From an uncultured Dorea sp. (lineage in GTDB: Bacteria > Bacillota > Clostridia > Lachnospirales > Lachnospiraceae), in the NCBI GenBank assembly GCA_910579925.1, contig CAJTVY010000005.1, positions 1-64,000 on the forward strand: DNA of 64,000 nt, written 5' to 3'. The notes beneath the pieces were generated by a model. It had not been told where the DNA came from. It made no database searches and worked only from the letters and a program-made list of their open reading frames with translations. This document shows, piece by piece, positions 58,787 through 64,000 of this stretch. The position numbers and the translations under genes are program-made. The number at the start of each line of letters is the position of its first letter. Position 1 is the first letter of the stretch.

Positions 58787-61700
58787 CTACACTCCAATCT
58801 CTTTCTTAATCGTAAAGGAGTAAAGAATCTTCTCCTTTACCCGTTTTAACGTCATCTGTTCCAGCGCCTTTCCGTAGTAGTCAAGCTGGGCATGATATTT
58901 CCTGGCAAGTTCGTCTGCCTCGAAAATCCTGTCAGTCTTATAATCCAGCACCACCAGACCATCCTCTTCTTCAAAATACACGTCAATGATCCCCTGTACC
59001 AGAATCTGCTCTCCTTCCTGCTCATGGGGATAGAGTTCCAACGCATCAACGCCAAGGACAAAAGGCTGCTCCTTCCACAGTTTCCCGTTTCTTGCCGCCG
59101 CCTTCATCCGAAGTCCCGCCGGGCCTCGCAGAAATCTAAGGATATCTTCTGTGTGGATGCAGTCTGCCATATCCTGATCCATCTTTCCCTCTTTCATATA
59201 AAGATCCACCGCTTTCTGAAGGGACTCGTCATCATAATCCCTGGTAAAGTCCAGAAGTTCCATCAGCCTGTGATATGCGGTACCCCGGGAAGCCCCGGAC
59301 AGCTCTTCTTCATCCTTTAGAAATTTCGGAATCAGCGGCACTACATCCGGCTCCTCATACGGCGTTTCCCCCAACTCCCCAGGATCTTCCCCGGCGCTCT
59401 CCAGAAGATAGATCCTTTTCTTTAATTCAGACACCGTGAACTTCAGTTTCTGGTGACGACTGTCAGCATAGGGATAACGGAAAGAAAACTGTTCCTTAAG
59501 CGAATCATGCATCTTGGGCTCATAGAGTACCTTTGTATCCCACTGTTCCAGCATAGTTTTCGTGATACGGGCAGCCGTCTCTTCCTCTACCTCTTCCTTC
59601 ACAATCTCATCAAAGGTCAGAATCTGTTTCACAACAGGCACATCCTCGGGAATTTCTGACAAGGCAGGAAGAATCCAGTCCCAGTAAGTATTCGCCCTGC
59701 AAAGCCTCCCGAAGGGCAATGCCTCCTTTTGCCGGCCGGCCATCTCATAATCAGATAATTTCTTCTCAAGATCAGCAATCGTCCCGGTAATGATCAGCTT
59801 CTCTTTCGCCCTGGTAAGCGCAACATACAACACCCTTAGTTCCTCCCCCAGGCTTTCCAGCGCTTCTTCCTTCTGCAGCACCCTCTTGACAAGACTCGGG
59901 CTTTTCGTCCTCTTCTCAACGTCAATCGCATCAAGCCCTACGCCCATCCTGGAATGAAGAACCACGCTGCTTCTGGCGTCCTGCATGTTAAACTTTTTCC
60001 CCATACCTGCCGCAAACACGATAGGAAACTCCAGTCCTTTACTCTTATGAATCGTCATGATCCGTACGGTGTCTGACTGCTCATCCTCCATACTGGCCTC
60101 GCCATAATCCACATCATATTTCTGCAGCTGCTCCACATAACGCACGAAATGGAACAGCCCCTTATAGCTGGAAGATTCAAAAGATCTTGCCTTTTCCACC
60201 AGCATATCCAGATTCGCCTGACGCTGTTCACCGCCTGGCAGCGCTGAAACATAATTCCCGTATCCCGTCTCTTCCAGAATCCTCCACAGCAGTTCGTGAA
60301 TCGGCGTATAAGGTATGATTCTTCGAAACGCCTCCATCTGCCCCAGACATTCCTCCAGTTTCCCCCGGATTACTGGCTCGTCTCCTTCCAGACGATAGGC
60401 AGCGACTGCCTTACAGAAGGGAAGTTCTTTATAAGCGCTTCTGACCATTGCAAGTTCTTCTTCCGTCATTTCTCCAAAGTACGAGGCAAGAACTGCCGCC
60501 AGCGGAATATCCTGTTTCTGATTGTCGAGGATACGCAGATAATCGAGCAGGACTCCAATCTCCCGGGTCTGGAAATATCCCTCTCTGGTGCCTGCGTATG
60601 CGGGAATCCCCTCCCGGTTCAGCACCTCTGTAAATACGTCTGCAAATCCCTGGACGCTCCTTGTGAGAATCACAATATCCGAATACCTCACCGCCCGGAA
60701 TTCTCCTGTCTTCTTATCAACGACTCTGTGCTGCTCCCGAAGCTTTCTTATCCGTCCGGCGACTGCCCTGGCCTCAAGTTCCCGGGTCGTAATCCGCACC
60801 GACGCCCCCTTTTTCTTTCTGTCCTCCTGCCGCCTGTTTACTGCCGCTTCCCCTTCCTCCTCATAAAGTCCTTCTTCCCACCGTGCAAGGCTTGCGTCAA
60901 TGACAAGTACCTCTGTCTTCAGGTTCTCTCCATCCTTATAATCCGCCCCCACGTACAGCGCCGCCTGGTCGTCATAGGCAATGCCGCCCAGTTCTGGCCT
61001 CATAATCTGCCGGAAAATGAAATTGATACTGTCTAATACTTCTCTCCGGCTTCGAAAATTCTTATGCAGGTCAATCCTCTGCCGTTCTTTCCCTGCGTCA
61101 TCTGCCTCATCTCCTCCGTCCGGTCTATTGACCTTATAGGTGTAGAACTTCTCCATGAAAAGTTCCGGCCTTGAGAGCCGGAAGCGATAAATACTCTGCT
61201 TTACATCCCCCACCATAAAAATATTATAACGCCCCAGCGACACCGTCGAGATACTGGTAAGAATCGTCTCCTGTATCAGATTGCTGTCCTGGTACTCGTC
61301 AATCATGATCTCTCGAAACTGCTCCTGGTACTCCCGCGCCACCGCCGACGGCCGGAATCCTTCTTCCGTCTTCTCAGTCAGAATCCGCAGGGCATACTGC
61401 TCCATATCGGAAAAGTCAATCATATTCTGACTGCGCTTCTTTTCCTCGAACTTTTCAGAAAAAAGAAGAGTAAGTTCCACAAGTTCTTCCATGGCAGGAC
61501 GACACATCTGCAGATCCTCAAGCATTCCTTCCGCGCTCTGATAAAAAAACTTACCAGCCAGGTCTTTCACGATGGTCTTGACATCGTCCCTGATTGACTT
61601 AACCATTGCCGTCTTCTCTTCGGATACCGACTTATCCCGGTTGGCGGCAAGCCGCATCCAGGAAACGTCTGCCACTTCCTCTGCCATCTCCTTGAAGGAC

Positions 61701-62494
61701 GTCCGGGATAGCAGCCTGTCTATGATCTGCCGATCGGTAAGAAGGGCGGCCTCATAGGCAGACGGACCGTCGGCTTCCATACAGATGGCAATCCCCGACT
61801 CCAGCAGCCTTGCGGCTTCCCTCAGATCTTCCATGGCATGGCGCATGGCCAGGCGTACCATCTCGCTTTCCTCCAGCTCTTTAAGACTTCCGGCGCAGTA
61901 TGCGTCTGTACATCTGCTAATCCACTCCTTTGGATCTGGATAACTGCGGGAAAATTCGTAGATCTTCAGAATCAGTTCCTCAATCTTCTTATCGTCCCTC
62001 CCGCTTCCGTACGCCAGAGAAAAATTAAGAAACCGCTGGCTTTTCTGTCGATACTTCTCTTCCAGCACCTCGCCAAGCACCTCCTGGCGCAAAAGCTTTA
62101 ACTCTCCTTCTTCCCCTGTTCTAAAACCCGGGTCGATGTCAATGGCGTGAAAATGATCCTTCACCACAGACAGACAGAAACTGTGGATGGTCGTGATCCT
62201 TGCATTATGTATCAGAGTCGCCTGCTGTTTCAGATGCTCATTATCCGGGCACTCCTCCAGTTTCTTCTCGATGGCTCCCCGAATTCTCTCCTTCATCTCA
62301 GCAGCGGCAGCCTCGGTAAATGTCACGATCAGCAGACGGTCTACATCCACAGGGTCATTCTCACTGGTAAGCATGGAGATAATACGCTCCACCAGAACCG
62401 CCGTCTTTCCCGAACCTGCCGCCGCTGAAACCAATATATTTCTGTCTCTCAAGTCAATAACCTGCCGCTGCTCTTCCGTCCACATTACACCCAT
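58787..62494 (-). CDS. addA: ATP-dependent helicase/nuclease subunit A
   Basis: The 1235-residue AddA is the SF1 helicase-nuclease that, with AddB, processes double-strand breaks and makes the recombinogenic 3' end. It begins MGVMWTEEQRQVIDLRDRNI, has Walker A SAAAGSGKTAVLVERI, MIDEYQDSN, MVGDVKQSIYRFR and MTIHKSKGLEFPIVF, and ends in a RecB-type nuclease (GTAYHRLMELLD; VQGIIDVYFEE, VVLDYKTDRI). The start at 62494 follows AAAGGGAG; in-frame ATG at 62518 lacks a good site. It begins 56 nt after addB. Confidence 0.95.
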   Translation of the reverse strand: MGVMWTEEQRQVIDLRDRNILVSAAAGSGKTAVLVERIISMLTSENDPVDVDRLLIVTFTEAAAAEMKERIRGAIEKKLEECPDNEHLKQQATLIHNARITTIHSFCLSVVKDHFHAIDIDPGFRTGEEGELKLLRQEVLGEVLEEKYRQKSQRFLNFSLAYGSGRDDKKIEELILKIYEFSRSYPDPKEWISRCTDAYCAGSLKELEESEMVRLAMRHAMEDLREAARLLESGIAICMEADGPSAYEAALLTDRQIIDRLLSRTSFKEMAEEVADVSWMRLAANRDKSVSEEKTAMVKSIRDDVKTIVKDLAGKFFYQSAEGMLEDLQMCRPAMEELVELTLLFSEKFEEKKRSQNMIDFSDMEQYALRILTEKTEEGFRPSAVAREYQEQFREIMIDEYQDSNLIQETILTSISTVSLGRYNIFMVGDVKQSIYRFRLSRPELFMEKFYTYKVNRPDGGDEADDAGKERQRIDLHKNFRSRREVLDSINFIFRQIMRPELGGIAYDDQAALYVGADYKDGENLKTEVLVIDASLARWEEGLYEEEGEAAVNRRQEDRKKKGASVRITTRELEARAVAGRIRKLREQHRVVDKKTGEFRAVRYSDIVILTRSVQGFADVFTEVLNREGIPAYAGTREGYFQTREIGVLLDYLRILDNQKQDIPLAAVLASYFGEMTEEELAMVRSAYKELPFCKAVAAYRLEGDEPVIRGKLEECLGQMEAFRRIIPYTPIHELLWRILEETGYGNYVSALPGGEQRQANLDMLVEKARSFESSSYKGLFHFVRYVEQLQKYDVDYGEASMEDEQSDTVRIMTIHKSKGLEFPIVFAAGMGKKFNMQDARSSVVLHSRMGVGLDAIDVEKRTKSPSLVKRVLQKEEALESLGEELRVLYVALTRAKEKLIITGTIADLEKKLSDYEMAGRQKEALPFGRLCRANTYWDWILPALSEIPEDVPVVKQILTFDEIVKEEVEEETAARITKTMLEQWDTKVLYEPKMHDSLKEQFSFRYPYADSRHQKLKFTVSELKKRIYLLESAGEDPGELGETPYEEPDVVPLIPKFLKDEEELSGASRGTAYHRLMELLDFTRDYDDESLQKAVDLYMKEGKMDQDMADCIHTEDILRFLRGPAGLRMKAAARNGKLWKEQPFVLGVDALELYPHEQEGEQILVQGIIDVYFEEEDGLVVLDYKTDRIFEADELARKYHAQLDYYGKALEQMTLKRVKEKILYSFTIKKEIGV

Positions 62495-62549
62495 AGCCTG
62501 TGACTCCCTTTCATTCACACATCTATTCCCAGACTCTCCCGTCAGCCTG

Positions 62550-64000
62550 TCAGAGGGCCGTCTGCTGATCTTCCGCCTTCATGGCCGCAAGAATCTCTTC
62601 TTTGCTCACCTTCTCAATCTCCCGGTATCCATATCCCGGTATCTTCTGGTCAAATCCGCACACATGGCGGTACTGGCAGTAATCGCAACCCGTCTCCTGC
62701 CCTTTCCGGTAAGGCTGCGCTTCCGTTCGTCCTTCCAGAATCTTACCGTGAACTTCCGCCACCTTCCGGGCGGCATGGCGCATCATCAGCCGAAACTCCT
62801 CCTCCGGCACCGCCTTAGAACCTTTTGCCAGACTTCCGTCTTTCTTGTATTTTACCGGAACAGCAAGAGAATCCCCGCCCGTCTGGTGATCCAGATGTGC
62901 GATCACCTCGTCCTTTAAGTTGATGACGCCGTCCGGGCGAAGTTCCTTAAGAATTGTCTCCTCAAGACTTCCTTCTTCCAGTTTCTCTACCAGCGGATCC
63001 TTGATACGGTAGTAGAACACTCCTGCCGGGACCACCTCGCGCCCGGGATCTTTCGCCTTCTCCAGTTCCACGGCCCCGTTCATGTACACCATAAGCTGTA
63101 ACTGCAGCCCATGATACAGGGAAATAATATCAAACGCCTTGCTTCCCGTCTTGTAATCCACCACTTTCACATAAGTCCGATCATCTTCTGTGCAGGTATC
63201 CACACGGTCGATCTTTCCGTAAGAGAACCGCAGTTCATACGCAAAAGGACGGAAATCCCCGGCTTTCAACTGCCTGGTCAGCGCCCACACGGTACACTCC
63301 AGCATCCGTTTCATTCGAACGATCATATACTCGTCTCGGGCAGACTGATAGAGCACGGAGTTTCCATAATCTGTAACCGCCTCATCCACGCTCTCATCCA
63401 CATACTGTCTGCGCCTCTCCTCAGAAATCTCCACCCAGTCGCAGCCGCTGTCTTCCACTTTCTTAGAATACCGCTCCAGCGCACTATGGCAGACATTACC
63501 CAGATCCACTGCCTGGAATTCATACTGCTGACGATCCCGAAGTCCAAGCCCATACGTCAGAAAATGAGCGAACGCACAGGCAGAAAACTTCTCCATACGG
63601 GTAATACTGTCCTCGAAGGTTTCCCCGTAGAGCTTCTTCGCCGCATAGGCTGACAATCCGTCCCTCAAGCGGCGGTAATACCCTGCCCGGAGCAGACTTT
63701 CCACCTTTTTCTCCCATCTTTCCTCTTTCTTATACCAGGTGTACAGTTCCTTCCAGGCAGCGTCCATGCCGTCCCGTTCACCGCGAAAACCACGGATCAG
63801 CCAGTCAATCCCTAAGTTCTCCGTCAGTTCCCGCCGGGCTATGCCCTTTTCATCCTCATCCTGTACCACAATATTCGGATACAGCCTGCGAATCTCCTGG
63901 ATCAGATACGCCGGACGCACACTCTTTCCATCAGATGACACCTTACTATAATAGATCTCCAGCTTCTCGGACGGTTTCGTCAAGTTCATATAAAGGTAGA
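62550..64000 (-). CDS. addB: ATP-dependent helicase/nuclease subunit B, C-terminal part (cut by window end)
   Basis: The visible 484 codons form the C-terminal nuclease and Fe-S part of AddB; the frame stays open to position 64000, so the gene continues outside. Markers are TRMEKFSACAFAHFLTYGLG (first Fe-S cysteine), DLGNVCHSALERYSKK, the nuclease VVDYKTGSKAF, and the cysteines in CDYCQYRHVC. An ATG at 63989 is internal, not a true start. AddB scans with AddA and carries the second nuclease. Confidence 0.93.
   Translation of the reverse strand, partial: YLYMNLTKPSEKLEIYYSKVSSDGKSVRPAYLIQEIRRLYPNIVVQDEDEKGIARRELTENLGIDWLIRGFRGERDGMDAAWKELYTWYKKEERWEKKVESLLRAGYYRRLRDGLSAYAAKKLYGETFEDSITRMEKFSACAFAHFLTYGLGLRDRQQYEFQAVDLGNVCHSALERYSKKVEDSGCDWVEISEERRRQYVDESVDEAVTDYGNSVLYQSARDEYMIVRMKRMLECTVWALTRQLKAGDFRPFAYELRFSYGKIDRVDTCTEDDRTYVKVVDYKTGSKAFDIISLYHGLQLQLMVYMNGAVELEKAKDPGREVVPAGVFYYRIKDPLVEKLEEGSLEETILKELRPDGVINLKDEVIAHLDHQTGGDSLAVPVKYKKDGSLAKGSKAVPEEEFRLMMRHAARKVAEVHGKILEGRTEAQPYRKGQETGCDYCQYRHVCGFDQKIPGYGYREIEKVSKEEILAAMKAEDQQTAL

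Overview
The window looks like chromosome from an anaerobic gut Firmicute of the Lachnospiraceae type. The grounds are gene content and style: pyruvate phosphate dikinase, a 6S-like RNA with a Gram-positive promoter, AGGAGG ribosome sites, addB-addA rather than recBCD, a short clostridial-type NadB, a FeoA/FeoB pair behind a Fur box, a DUF6465 protein, four chemoreceptors and a type VIIb (Firmicutes) secretion locus. All taxonomy and family names come from reading the proteins; no database search was possible. I saw no tRNA, rRNA, CRISPR array, insertion sequence or replication origin.

Layout. 1-426: a minus-strand 6S-like RNA and the promoter of the next gene. 427-5041: an EndoQ-type PHP nuclease fused to a UvrD-like helicase, then uridine phosphorylase and a YczE-like membrane protein on the other strand. 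5126-10129: two near-identical chemoreceptors flanking a divergent ThrE-type Thr/Ser exporter. 10213-16710: an oxidoreductase, ppdK under a palindromic operator, a HEAT-like protein, a membrane protein and an acetyltransferase. 16750-21408: a possible gene remnant, a leuC-leuD-thrC operon and a DUF1113-like membrane protein. 21458-23806: Fur-controlled feoAB. 23968-31400: chemoreceptor 3, a PHP phosphoesterase, two Lachnospiraceae-type unknowns (DUF4203-like, DUF6465), an ArsP_2-type permease with a cytidylate-kinase-like protein, and the end of the nadA-nadB-nadC-niaR operon (29992-33685).

33689-44955 is the most interesting region. It is one uninterrupted minus-strand operon encoding a compact type VIIb secretion system: EsaA-like, WXG100 protein, EssA-like, EsaB-like, EssB, EssC, a TIGR04197/DUF3130-like small partner, an LXG-like protein ending in a papain-fold cysteine peptidase-like domain, a membrane-anchored or secreted unknown, and a small helical protein. 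It has a consensus promoter with direct repeats upstream and no visible terminator before the NiaR-controlled nad promoter. I read it as a secretion apparatus carrying its own protease-like effector, two targeting factors and a possible immunity or accessory protein.

45020-50468: chemoreceptor 4, an orphan serine recombinase bracketed by long inverted repeats, and a hyuA/DUF917 pair. 50627-53913: a PucR regulator at the end of a cyclophilin-transporter-DUF3006 string. 54112-58475: a MalY/PatB lyase, an XRE regulator, and proC with an ornithine-cyclodeaminase-like gene; the proC promoter carries two identical palindromes. 58499-64000: a DUF1294 protein and the addB-addA recombination nuclease, addB being cut by the window end.

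Start codons were mostly moved inward from the longest open frame to the first ATG/GTG with a well-spaced AGGAGG-like site. Promoters and terminators are called by eye from hexamer spacing and stem plus U-tract.
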